DNA of 64,000 bases from G963668605 sp963668605 (GTDB lineage Bacteria; Acidobacteriota; Terriglobia; Bryobacterales; Bryobacteraceae), in contig OY764903.1 in the NCBI GenBank assembly GCA_963668605.1, positions 1,922,001 to 1,986,000 of the forward strand, written 5' to 3'. This document shows positions 9,201 to 16,715 of the stretch, piece by piece. The notes beneath the pieces are model-generated. The model had not been told where the DNA came from. It did no database searches and saw nothing but the letters and a program-made list of their open reading frames with translations. The position numbers were made by a program, and so were the translations under genes. The number at the start of each line of letters is the position of its first letter. The first letter of the stretch is position 1.

Positions 9201-9529
9201 TGTAGCGTGAGTTCCATGCGGGCCGTCTGGCTCACCTGCAACTCGATGCCGGTCTCGCGCTGAAGATGGAATCCGGTTTTTCCGGCCGTGAGTTCATACT
9301 GGCCGGGGGCGAGGTTTGTGATGGTGAACCCCCCGCGCTCGTCCGATGCGGTCTGGCGGCTGATGTTGGTATCTACATTGCGGATCTTGATCTCAGCCGC
9401 AGGGACAGCGCCGCCGGAGGCGTCTCGAACCACGCCCACAACCGCCGCCGAGGTGCTTTGAGCATTGGCGCAGAACGCGTCAAGCAGTAGGAAACAGAGG
9501 GCGGCCACTAGAGCCGTTCGACGCAACAT
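6284..9529 (-). CDS. Oar-like TonB-dependent receptor with carboxypeptidase-regulatory domain
   Basis: The 1081-residue outer-membrane protein has a signal peptide (residues 1-23, ending FCANAQ), then a CarboxypepD_reg-like beta-sandwich (VVGVVRDASGGAVPAAEIKI, NLAPGQYELTAGKTGF). A plug region follows (EILEMPLNGRDVFDLAFLVP, GGPAVNGARSDSSNFLMGG, SGGVMSMVLKGGTNRLHGTL), then a long barrel ending in the classic aromatic terminus FGLRYQF. Acidobacteria carry many such Oar-type receptors in place of SusC. It would take up or sense oligomeric nutrients in a TonB-dependent way. It shares plug and barrel wording with the receptor at 16716. It lies 14 nt upstream of the putative glycosidase gene, suggesting a functional pair. 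Confidence 0.93.
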   Translation of the reverse strand: MLRRTALVAALCFLLLDAFCANAQSTSAAVVGVVRDASGGAVPAAEIKIRNVDTNISRQTASDERGGFTITNLAPGQYELTAGKTGFHLQRETGIELQVSQTARMELTLQVGALAESVEVRADLPLLNTENQAKGDVIVTQEILEMPLNGRDVFDLAFLVPGVIEKADSDFGGPAVNGARSDSSNFLMGGFTMRDPRYGQNQASPNLDAIQEFKMETSGYSAEHGRLSGGVMSMVLKGGTNRLHGTLFEFVRNDLFDARNFFADSKPKLRRNQFGAVADGPVWIPKIYDGRNRTFFMFSWESFRQSIGDIRLSRVPTVLERTGDFSQTRDVGGKIVMLKDPLATGVCNAQQQGGCFPENRIPASRISPISAKIVPYWPLPNRPAEVNNYLANVATSSPWNSFISKFDHRLSEKDTLSFQLFERRNTNAIPFDVSDLGVPGTMGHTAQTQLGLTLTRIFTPTLINEFRGGFTRVHGNQKLNDGGRNFAAEFGIAGVDTEPALWGFPLFNVRDLAALGDRSDRPFDSLINLYQWSDTVTWVKGPHQLKFGGMALRTQSFHPYVNNNRGTFNFLGFWSTQPFGDFLLGSPDSASRATTVPRNYILSTDYGVFVEDNWKATSNLTFNIGLRYDLTLRPTDKYGRYANFVPEVGKIVIASDRTVPNLAALVSSVGIATGIGLASDYGIPPSLIYNNYKNFSPRFGFAWRPLGGNRSVVRGGYGIFYGQSMQDPITNDLANIFPFAINQNVSRGANPALLTLANPFANARGASVKFDGYELRPGPQYMQSWNLTAERELGRFAALEIGYTGSKGTHLPRKYDLNQPFYDLALRPPGGSFPRPYPQVANTITFYRDGSNSTYNAGTVTLRRRLSRGFFYRINYTYSKSIDDASNYGNGQGQAQDARNLSLERGRSNFDRGHAATMDYSWQIPWRRRTGVSKLLRGWQLAGTGRALTGAPFTPMTSNVNLNQGGAIRPNRIAKGTLPDPSPSAWFDISAFPTVPIGDYRLGSSGRDILDAHGLVTLNASLINNTQLGEFGKLQFRWEVFNLLNHANLSQPVVNVNALNGGTITRAGAARSMQFGLRYQF

Positions 9530-9743
9530 AACACACCACCTTTTAGAGATTCGCAGCCACGCGAACGCGCGGATCCTTGGCGGCGAGGCCTCCCATGTAG
9601 CGGCCTCGTCCTCCCGCGCCGATCATGCCGAAAGCCACGGCGGAAATGGCCTGGCAGGCGAACGTCGTGCCAGAGCTCATGATCGTTTTCAGCGCATCGC
9701 GTCTGCCTATCCCGTTTATCGAAAACTTCTGTCGGGGATATGA

Positions 9744-9772
9744 TATACTACACCACCGAAGTAATCAAGAGG
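9744..9772 (+). promoter_or_regulatory. Candidate -10 box and repeated CCACCGAAGT site
   Basis: TATACT at 9744-9749 resembles a sigma70 -10 box; no good -35 is seen 17 bp upstream. It is followed by CCACCGAAGT (9753-9762), the reverse complement of the box found twice in the MarR intergenic region at 2080 and 2108. AAGAGG at 9767-9772 is a ribosome binding site that fits the ATG at 9781 (8-nt spacing) better than the ATG at 9775 (2 nt). Confidence 0.4.
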
Positions 9773-9780
9773 CTATGAAT

Positions 9781-11625
9781 ATGCGAAAAACCACGCTTGT
9801 GGCACTCAGTGCTGTCTGCTGTGCAGGCTTGTACGCACAGCAACCCGGACCGAAAGTCCGCAGCAAGATTTCCATCTATAATGTGGACACCAAGGCGGTG
9901 CAGGTGATTTACACGGCCGAGAGGCTGCTCCTGGCGCCGAACTGGTCGCTGGATGGCAAATATCTGCTGCTGAACGCCGAAGGTTCGCTCTGGAAGTTGC
10001 CGGTAGCGGGCCATGTCGAGCCCGAAAAAGTCGACCTGGGCGCGGTGAAGGGCTGCAACAACGACCACGGGTTTTCGCCCGACGGCAAACTGCTCGCCAT
10101 CTCCGCGTTTGCGCCCGGGAAGCCTGCCTCTCACGTGTGGATCTCTGGCGCGGACGGTTCGGGCGCCCGGATGATTACCCCCAACACGCCGAGCTACTAC
10201 CACACCTGGTCGCCCGACGGCCGGTGGCTAGTGTTCACCGGCAGGCGTGGCGCGGAGGAGAACTGGGACCTCTACCGAATTGCCGCCTCCGGGGGCGAAG
10301 AGCAGCGCTTGACCTCGCACCCGGCCTACGACGACGGCCCCGACTTCTCTCCGGACGGCAAATGGATCTACTTCAATTCGCAGCGCAGCGGCAGCGAGAA
10401 TATCTGGCGCATTCCGGCCGATGGCGCAGGTCCCGGCGACCAGCGCGCCGAACGGATCACCAGCGACGGATACGAGGACTGGTTTCCGCACCCGTCTCCG
10501 GACGGCAAGTGGCTGGTGTTTCTCTCCTACCCCAAAGGCACCATCGGGCACCCGGCGAACCTGGACGTGCAACTGCGCATGATGCCGCTCGCGGGTGGGA
10601 AGGCCGGCCGCCCCAGCACAGTTCTGAAACTGTTCGGCGGAACCGGGACCATCAACTCACCCTCCTGGGCGCCGGATTCGAAGCGCTTCGCATTCGTCAG
10701 CTACGAGGTTGTGCCGGTTGCGCAGAGTTCGCAGCTTGCGCCTTCGCCGAAGGGCCCCATGAAGTATTCGCGCCGCCCAGATCTGGAGAACGTCTCCTAC
10801 GGGCCGCACGAGCGCAACGTGCTGGACTTCTGGAAAGCGCGCGGCGCGGACCGTTCCAGCCCCCTGGTGGTGTATTTCCACCCCGGCGGCTTCACCGCCG
10901 GCGACAAATCGTGGATCGAGTGGCTCGACAAGCCGTTGCTCGAAATGTGCCTACAGCGCGGCATCTCGGTGGCTACAGCCAACTACCGGTACGCCTCGCA
11001 GGCGCCACTGCCGGCCGCCATGGAAGACGGCGCGCGCAGCATTCAATACCTGCGGTCGCGCGCGCGGGAACTGGGTCTCAACGCCAATGCGATTTTCGCT
11101 GTAGGCGGTTCGGCGGGCGCGGGTATGTCGCTATGGATCGGCTTCCACGACGACATGGCGGAAAAGGGCAGCGCCGACCCCGTGAAACGCCAATCCACAC
11201 GCATTACCGCCATCGGGAGCGTCGACGGCCAGACCAGTTACGATCCGCGCGTAGCGGCGAAGGCTGTGGATGAACGGCTGCTTACGTTTCCGGTTTTTCC
11301 CAAGCTGTTCGGCCTCAAGCCCGATGAGATGAACAGCGAGCAGGCATTCCGGATGTTTGAGAGCGCCTCGGCCATCAATCACCTGACCCGCGACGACCCG
11401 CCTGCGTTTCAGTACTTCACCCACGATCTGCGTCCCGAGCCGGCGGCCAGCCAGAGCGAGATGATCCACAGCCCGCGCTTCGGCGTGTTGCTGAAGGAGC
11501 GCATGGATATACTGGGACTGGAATGTCTTCTGCGCACGCCTAAAGACTACCCCGCCGGCGCCGGTCCGCGGCCGTTCACCAGCGAAATGGTGGCGTTTTT
11601 CTTCAAATGCCTGGGACGCCAATGA
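9781..11625 (+). CDS. Exported beta-propeller (TolB-like) / alpha-beta hydrolase fusion
   Basis: About 614 residues. The start at 9781 is favoured by the ribosome site AAGAGG 8 nt upstream and gives a signal peptide (MRKTTLVALSAVCCAGLYAQ). The N-terminal half is a TolB/PD40 propeller with repeated FSPDGK motifs (HGFSPDGKLLAISAFA, YHTWSPDGRWLVFTGRRG, DFSPDGKWIYFNSQRSGSEN, HPSPDGKWLVFLSYPKG). The C-terminal half is a BD-FAE/esterase-type hydrolase with YFHPGGFTAGDKSW as oxyanion region (HPGG) and nucleophile elbow VGGSAGAGMS. This is the layout of S9-like peptidases and related esterases; I cannot separate ester from peptide substrate. An upstream site shared with the MarR region suggests co-regulation. 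Confidence 0.85.
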   Translation: MRKTTLVALSAVCCAGLYAQQPGPKVRSKISIYNVDTKAVQVIYTAERLLLAPNWSLDGKYLLLNAEGSLWKLPVAGHVEPEKVDLGAVKGCNNDHGFSPDGKLLAISAFAPGKPASHVWISGADGSGARMITPNTPSYYHTWSPDGRWLVFTGRRGAEENWDLYRIAASGGEEQRLTSHPAYDDGPDFSPDGKWIYFNSQRSGSENIWRIPADGAGPGDQRAERITSDGYEDWFPHPSPDGKWLVFLSYPKGTIGHPANLDVQLRMMPLAGGKAGRPSTVLKLFGGTGTINSPSWAPDSKRFAFVSYEVVPVAQSSQLAPSPKGPMKYSRRPDLENVSYGPHERNVLDFWKARGADRSSPLVVYFHPGGFTAGDKSWIEWLDKPLLEMCLQRGISVATANYRYASQAPLPAAMEDGARSIQYLRSRARELGLNANAIFAVGGSAGAGMSLWIGFHDDMAEKGSADPVKRQSTRITAIGSVDGQTSYDPRVAAKAVDERLLTFPVFPKLFGLKPDEMNSEQAFRMFESASAINHLTRDDPPAFQYFTHDLRPEPAASQSEMIHSPRFGVLLKERMDILGLECLLRTPKDYPAGAGPRPFTSEMVAFFFKCLGRQ

Positions 11626-11669
11626 TCGCCCGCCGCGGCTGATTTTACAAAATGGGATCTCTCTTATCT

Positions 11670-13505
11670 ATGAAACAGGAAACGAAAGTCGCACCACACC
11701 GGCCACACGCAATGCGATGCCGCATCACCTGTGGCCTGCTCTTATTCGCCACCGCCCTGGCGGCCGGCGCGCAGAATATCCCGCCCGCCGAGGATGCCGC
11801 GCGGCAGCAGCGCGTCACGTGGTGGCGGGAGGCGCGTTTCGGCATGTTCATCCACTGGGGGCTTTATGCCGTGCCCGCCGGCGAATGGAAAGGGCAGCCG
11901 GTTTCGGGCATCGGCGAGTGGATCATGAATCGCGCCAAGATCCCGGTGGTCGAATACGAACAGATCGCCAAACAGTTTAACCCCGTCAAGTTTGACGCGG
12001 AAGAATGGGTGCGCGTCGCCAAGGCGGCGGGACAGCGCTACATGGTCATCACGGCCAAACACCACGACGGTTTCGCCATGTGGCACTCGAAAACCACCGA
12101 CTACAACGTCTATGACGCGACGCCGTTCCATCGCGATCCGATCGCGGAGCTGGCCGCGGCGTGCCGCCGCAACGGCATGAAGCTCGGGTTCTACTACTCG
12201 CAGACACAGGACTGGCACGAGCGGGACGGCGACGGCAACACCTGGGATTTCGACCCGGCCAAGAAGGATTTTGCCAAATACCTGCGGGAGAAGGTTGTCC
12301 CGCAGGTGCGTGAGCTTCTGACCGAATACGGACCGGTGGCGACGATCTGGTTCGATACACCGAAGAAGATGACCGCGGCCCAGAGCAAGGATCTGGCGGA
12401 CTTGGTCCGCTCCCTGCAGCCCGACTGCCTGGTGAACGGCCGCGTCGGCAACGACATGGGCGATTTCAAGGACATGGACGACAACCAGATTCCGGCGAAG
12501 GTGCTGAATGTCGAGTGGGAAACAGCCATGACCCTGAACGATACCTGGGGTTATAAGAAGAACGACAACAACTGGAAGGAGCCGCAAACGCTGATCCGCC
12601 AATTAGCGGATGTGGCGAGCAAGGGCGGCGTTTACCAGTTGAACGTCGGTCCGACCGCGGAGGGCGTCATTCCACCACCCAGCGTGGAGCGGCTGCGGGC
12701 CGTGGGCGATTGGCTAAAGGTCAACGGGGAAGCGATTTACGGAGCGAAGTCCAGCCCGTACCCGTACGAGTTTGCATGGGGTTCGCTGACCGCCAAAGCC
12801 GGACGGCTTTACGTTCACGTCATCGACTGGCCCAAGAATGGCCAGTTCACTCTCTACGGGCTTTCCAATAAGGTGACCAAGGCGTACACGCTGGCCTCGC
12901 GCGGTAAGGCCATTCCGTTTTCGCAGAAGACCGTCGACGGTCGTCACGAACTGCATCTGAAACTGCCCGCTGCGGCGCCGGACGCGAGACTCTCGGTGAT
13001 CGCGCTGGAGATGGGGGGCGTGCCGGAGGTGGAGCGTGCGTTGGTTCAGCAGCCGGACGGGCAGGTAAAGCTTCCCTGCGCCTTCGCGCAAATTGAGGGA
13101 CCGACGCTGAATATGGACGATCGCGGCGTGGTGCAAAACTGGCAGAATCCAGCCAGTGCGATGAGTTGGGATTTCAAGCTGTATCGCCCCGGCACCTACG
13201 AGGTGGTGGCAATCACCAGCGCCCGCTCGGCGGCGGTGGACTGGGCGGCATCGCAATGGGTCGGCGACCACCAGGTGAAGGTAGCGGTCGGCGGCCATGA
13301 CGTGGAAGGCGATGTAAAACGCCAGGGCGACGTGGTCGATACGCGCAATCCGAATTTCCGCGACGTGCGTTCGGTGATCGGCAAGATCACGCTGGCGAAC
13401 GCCGGCGACCAGCACCTGAAAGTGCAGGCCACCAAAATCAACCCGGACCGCCGTCTGGGCTTCCGTTTGCGCGAAATCCAACTAGTAAGCGTAGCCGCAA
13501 AATAG
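11670..13505 (+). CDS. GH29 alpha-L-fucosidase, exported
   Basis: A GH29 protein of about 611 residues. The ATG at 11670 is used; the ATG at 11712 would give a shorter signal peptide (MRCRITCGLLLFATALAAGA). The catalytic barrel shows WWREARFGMFIHWGLYAVPA, YMVITAKHHDGFAMW, GMKLGFYYSQTQDWHERDGD, the nucleophile-strand segment YGPVATIWFDTPKK and VYQLNVGPTAEGVIPP, all typical of GH29. A C-terminal beta-sandwich follows (LYVHVIDWPKNGQFTLYGL), then an extra roughly 150-residue domain (TYEVVAITSARSAAVDWAAS) that may bind carbohydrate. It would release terminal alpha-L-fucose from exported or extracellular glycans, consistent with the receptors and sulfatases nearby. IS debris begins right after the stop. 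Confidence 0.93.
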   Translation: MKQETKVAPHRPHAMRCRITCGLLLFATALAAGAQNIPPAEDAARQQRVTWWREARFGMFIHWGLYAVPAGEWKGQPVSGIGEWIMNRAKIPVVEYEQIAKQFNPVKFDAEEWVRVAKAAGQRYMVITAKHHDGFAMWHSKTTDYNVYDATPFHRDPIAELAAACRRNGMKLGFYYSQTQDWHERDGDGNTWDFDPAKKDFAKYLREKVVPQVRELLTEYGPVATIWFDTPKKMTAAQSKDLADLVRSLQPDCLVNGRVGNDMGDFKDMDDNQIPAKVLNVEWETAMTLNDTWGYKKNDNNWKEPQTLIRQLADVASKGGVYQLNVGPTAEGVIPPPSVERLRAVGDWLKVNGEAIYGAKSSPYPYEFAWGSLTAKAGRLYVHVIDWPKNGQFTLYGLSNKVTKAYTLASRGKAIPFSQKTVDGRHELHLKLPAAAPDARLSVIALEMGGVPEVERALVQQPDGQVKLPCAFAQIEGPTLNMDDRGVVQNWQNPASAMSWDFKLYRPGTYEVVAITSARSAAVDWAASQWVGDHQVKVAVGGHDVEGDVKRQGDVVDTRNPNFRDVRSVIGKITLANAGDQHLKVQATKINPDRRLGFRLREIQLVSVAAK

Positions 13506-13511
13506 AGCGGT

Positions 13512-13850
13512 GTGTGTAGCCGAAACTTCGTGATGTCCTGGAATTGGCAGCTTGCGACCGGGAGCCGGTGCCTTGGCGAGGCCACGTTCGGCTGGCGCCG
13601 CGCCGGTTTTCGACTCCACTGGCGCTGGCGCTCCCGACCGCGCGGAGACCGGCCGAAGATCATTGATGAGATGCGTGTGCTGATTCCACGCCTGGGACAA
13701 GAGAACCCGGATTGGGGAGCCCCCAAGATCCACGGTAAGCTTTTAAAGCTCGGCTTCGTCGTCTCCGAACGGAGCGTAGCGCGGTATCTTCAGCGTGTCC
13801 ACCGCCGTGGCGATCCGGGCGAGAACTGGTTGGCCTTCTTCAAGAATCAT
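13512..13850 (+). pseudogene. Integrase-core transposase remnant with internal deletion
   Basis: The segment begins with TGTGTAGCCGAAACTTCGTG, the same IS terminus seen at 1150. At about 13590 it passes directly into mid-protein rve-transposase coding: RAGFRLHWRWRSRPRGDRPK, IIDEMRVLIPRLGQENPDWG, APKIHGKLLKLGFVVSERSV, ARYLQRVHRRGDPGENWLAF. The N-terminus is missing by internal deletion and the catalytic core after FFKNHRE is absent. The locus at 1150 keeps the N-terminus that is lost here, so the two are differently decayed copies of one IS. The copy sits 7 nt after the fucosidase stop. Confidence 0.8.
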
Positions 13851-13959
13851 CGCGAATTGCAGTCGATTGCGCAGCCCCGCAAATTATTCGCGCGCCTTAC
13901 GCAGATGAACGAGCACCGGAGAGGCCGCCGGATGCGAGGCTATGACGGGCAATTCCGAA

Positions 13960-14883
13960 TCACTTTCCGCCCTGGCCGAAAACGGAATTGAAGAAGTTCG
14001 CGGCGCGGTCGATCGTTTCCGGAAACCACTTCTCGACATTCCAGAAGAAATGTGGCGCCTCTGTCGGGGACCACAGCTCGGCCCTGACGCCGGCCTTCTT
14101 TGCACCCTCCAACATATCGAGCGATTGCCGATAGGGAACCGTGTCGTCGGCCATGCTGTGCATCAGCAGCACCGGCGCCGAGTCGGCGTCGAGGTACGCA
14201 GCCGGGGAAAACACTTTTAGTTGCTTCTCGTCGTTCGCAAAAAGAATGCCGGGGACATCGCCGCCCTTCTCTTTGACCCCCGCCAAAGTACGAAAATCGA
14301 ATACCGGCGCCATTGCCACAACGGCCTGCACGCGGCTGGGAATTCCAGAATGCCCACCGTCTCCTTCCAGATCCGCCGCTTTGTAGCTGGTCCCCAGCAG
14401 TGCAGCAAGGTGCCCGCCGGCGGAGCCACCAGTCGCTCCGATGGCATCGGGGCGAATGCCATAACGCTTACCCTCGGCCCGCATCCATCGCACGGCGGCT
14501 TTGCAGTCGTTCACGCACGCGGGAAATTTCGCTTCCTTCATGGTCCGGTACTCGATGGATGCCGCCGCAAACCCGCGGGCCGCCAAGTTGGCCATAATGG
14601 GTGCGAAGCCTTCTTTGTCCCCCCGCTGCCAACCCCCGCCGCGGATTCCGATGATGCCGGGGACCGGTTTAGCAGGCCGCGGCTTTGGCAAGTAAAGATC
14701 CAACTTGAGTTGCCGGCCACCATACGTGGCATAAACGATATCCGAGACGACTTCCACGTTTGCCGGCACCTTGAGTTCGACCTGCTTGCCCCAGCCCTCT
14801 TTTGGGCGCGCGGGATTTTGTCCCGGAAGGCTCGAGGTTGCCAAGAGAGCGACCATCAATATCAGCAGTCCTTTGACTAACAT
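13960..14883 (-). CDS. Exported alpha/beta hydrolase (BD-FAE / carboxylesterase-like)
   Basis: 307 residues with a signal peptide (MLVKGLLILMVALLATSSLP). The hydrolase fold has the nucleophile elbow ATGGSAGGHLAAL (Ser154), the acid region LMHSMADDTVPYRQ (Asp245/246) and the catalytic His in TEAPHFFW (His277). The oxyanion motif, usually HGGG, reads RGGG (IGIRGGGWQRGDK, Arg81), an unusual replacement. YGGRQLKLDLYLPKP and PVPGIIGI are typical of bifunctional feruloyl and acetyl xylan esterases. The likely role is removing acyl groups from plant polysaccharides outside the cytoplasm. It is transcribed in line with a broken lyase gene and an SGNH-like gene upstream. Confidence 0.88.
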   Translation of the reverse strand: MLVKGLLILMVALLATSSLPGQNPARPKEGWGKQVELKVPANVEVVSDIVYATYGGRQLKLDLYLPKPRPAKPVPGIIGIRGGGWQRGDKEGFAPIMANLAARGFAAASIEYRTMKEAKFPACVNDCKAAVRWMRAEGKRYGIRPDAIGATGGSAGGHLAALLGTSYKAADLEGDGGHSGIPSRVQAVVAMAPVFDFRTLAGVKEKGGDVPGILFANDEKQLKVFSPAAYLDADSAPVLLMHSMADDTVPYRQSLDMLEGAKKAGVRAELWSPTEAPHFFWNVEKWFPETIDRAANFFNSVFGQGGK

Positions 14884-14925
14884 AAACTCCTTAGAACGGC
14901 ACTTATGCTTGTAACCAGCTCCACG

Positions 14926-15624
14926 TCAAGCTACCTGTAAGCTATCTACTAATAATGACTTGCCTGCCCCGCGCTCCCTGCTGCAAGTGCCAGAGCTTCG
15001 CTGTATTGTCATCGCCGCCCGAGGCCAGCCAGCGCCCGTCGGGGCTGAAGAAAACGCAAGTGACCGGCAACTCGTGACCTTTGAGAGTGAATAGCTGTTC
15101 TCCCGTAGCGACCTCCCAGAATTTGACCGTTCCATCCAACTGCCCGAAGCCAAGCGGACCAGCCCGGCGATGAAACCAGCTTTTTGCTCCGTGGTGAACG
15201 CAGAGTAACACCAGTCGTAGACGATCGAGGCGGTGACCATCATGCGTCCGATCTTGCGGCTGTTATTCTCGTCCTGTAATCCCGCCCCGCTTGTTCGACG
15301 CAGACTCAACGCGTCCGCAACGGTGCGACGCCCAAGCTCCCGGTCGCCGTCGAGCAAGTAGCGCAGTGCGTCCACCTCCAGGCGGATCTGCCTGCTGGCT
15401 CTGGCCATTGCCTGAAGTTCTTCCCAAACCGGCTTCGTTCCTGGATGAATCATGCGGCGGCGCAAATCTAGAATGTCGCGCGCCCTCAGGTAGAGCCTGG
15501 GATGCTCATGCGGCAGCTCAACGATACGTACGCCGTCGGCTTCGATCCTGTTCACTTGTGCCGGGCTAGGCGCCGCCTTCAGCAGTAGTGCAGCGACCCA
15601 TAAAAACAACGACCGTTGGAGCAT
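14926..15624 (-). pseudogene. Heparinase-like gene truncated and fused to a WD40 fragment
   Basis: The 5' part (about 15145-15624) has a signal peptide and sequence closely paralogous to the lyase at 38943: EADGVRIVELPHEHPRLYLR, ARDILDLRRRM, IRLEVDALRYLLDGDRELG, IGRRMMV-like segment RKIGRMMVTASIVYDWCY. At about 15140 that homology ends. From there a different frame encodes WD40 repeat sequence: DGTVKFWEVATGEQLFTLKG, HELPVTCVFFSPDGRWLASG, GDDNTAKLWHLQQG. The lyase frame continues through this as nonsense (NSGRSLRENSYSL). A deletion therefore joined two unrelated genes out of frame. The WD40 donor is not elsewhere in the window. Confidence 0.8.
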
Positions 15625-15631
15625 CCTGAAT

Positions 15632-16660
15632 TCACCGCCCTACGAACCAGGGCCGTGAAGTCGAGTCCTTCTTAAGGAAGTCCAGAAGCAGTTTAGCTAC
15701 CTTCTCTTTTCCAGACGGCGACGGGTGCGTTCTGTCCCCCACCATTACATCTTCTTTGAGCCAGACCAGGCTGTCCTGCTTGCGGCCCTTGAGGCCGTCC
15801 GCCCACAAGTACGGCCCCCACGCGATCCACGGAGAACGGACTTGGCCTTTCTTGGGATCGAAGTTCATGTCAGCCTTGCCGGCGATCTGCTCCGCGATGG
15901 CCCATTTCATCGCGAAAGCTCCTTCATAGGCGTAGGGCTCCGGGTTTAGCGAACTGGCGGCGTACCCGGCATAAAAGCGGCTGGAAAGATAAGCAATCTT
16001 CAGATTCGGAAACTTGTCATGAAGATTGTGAAGGGTGGAAACAACGTCCGCCTGAAGCATTTTTGCGGCCGTGGGGAAACCCTCCGTAGGCTTGCCGTTC
16101 GCCTGCATTATCCAGACCACTTCCACCTGTTTTGCGGTGACTCCTGCCGCTTGCAGTCGCTCGTCCAGGACTTTCCAAAAGTTCGCCTCCGGCTTGGCAG
16201 TCCTCTTCGCGTCCTGGGCGTTTTGGGCGCCGTCCACAATCTTCAACCGTGGATTCAGCCCCTTGTCGGCGGCAGCCAATTTCTGGAATGTCTGAAACTC
16301 CATGGTCGTATTCGACATTCCGATGGAGAGCAGCACGATTGTCCCGTCAGCCGACTTGCGGCCTTCGCTGTCCAGGGGGACGATTTCCCTGGACAATGCG
16401 AGCCCGGCTTTGAGGTGTGCCGGAGGAGGCGTGTTTTCGCCGTTCGGATAAAGCCCACCTTGCTCACCCTGATACGTTCCCGTCCCCAGATCAGGTAAGG
16501 GAACCAGCCCGGTGGACTCACGCGGGGGATGAGCAGCGGCGTACGCCTTGAACTGCTCAGCCTGCTCCTTCTGACTTTTTGCATTGGCCTGAGGGCCCCC
16601 CTGAGCTGAGACGAGGGGAACCGATATAGTCACAATAAGAGTCCATAGAATGAATTTCAT
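15632..16660 (-). CDS. Exported SGNH/GDSL-like hydrolase (paralogue of 25755)
   Basis: 342 residues from the ATG at 16660, which opens the signal peptide MKFILWTLIVTISVPLVSAQ. The N-terminal linker (HPPRESTGLVPLPDLGTGTY) is followed by an SGNH-like core: IVLLSIGMSNTTMEFQTFQK (candidate block I with Ser in GMSN), KIVDGAQNAQDAKR, WIMQANGKPTEGFP and the C-terminal block DRTHPSPSGKEKVAKLLLDF, where D-x-x-H could supply the Asp-His pair. I infer an esterase or deacetylase role on glycans. It lies 7 nt upstream of the broken lyase gene. A second, longer copy sits at 25755. Closest family name is uncertain. Confidence 0.8.
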   Translation of the reverse strand: MKFILWTLIVTISVPLVSAQGGPQANAKSQKEQAEQFKAYAAAHPPRESTGLVPLPDLGTGTYQGEQGGLYPNGENTPPPAHLKAGLALSREIVPLDSEGRKSADGTIVLLSIGMSNTTMEFQTFQKLAAADKGLNPRLKIVDGAQNAQDAKRTAKPEANFWKVLDERLQAAGVTAKQVEVVWIMQANGKPTEGFPTAAKMLQADVVSTLHNLHDKFPNLKIAYLSSRFYAGYAASSLNPEPYAYEGAFAMKWAIAEQIAGKADMNFDPKKGQVRSPWIAWGPYLWADGLKGRKQDSLVWLKEDVMVGDRTHPSPSGKEKVAKLLLDFLKKDSTSRPWFVGR

Positions 16661-16715
16661 CGTTTTAGTCCTTTCATGATTCTGCAAAAATTCGTATTGC
16701 CATGCTCGATACTGA

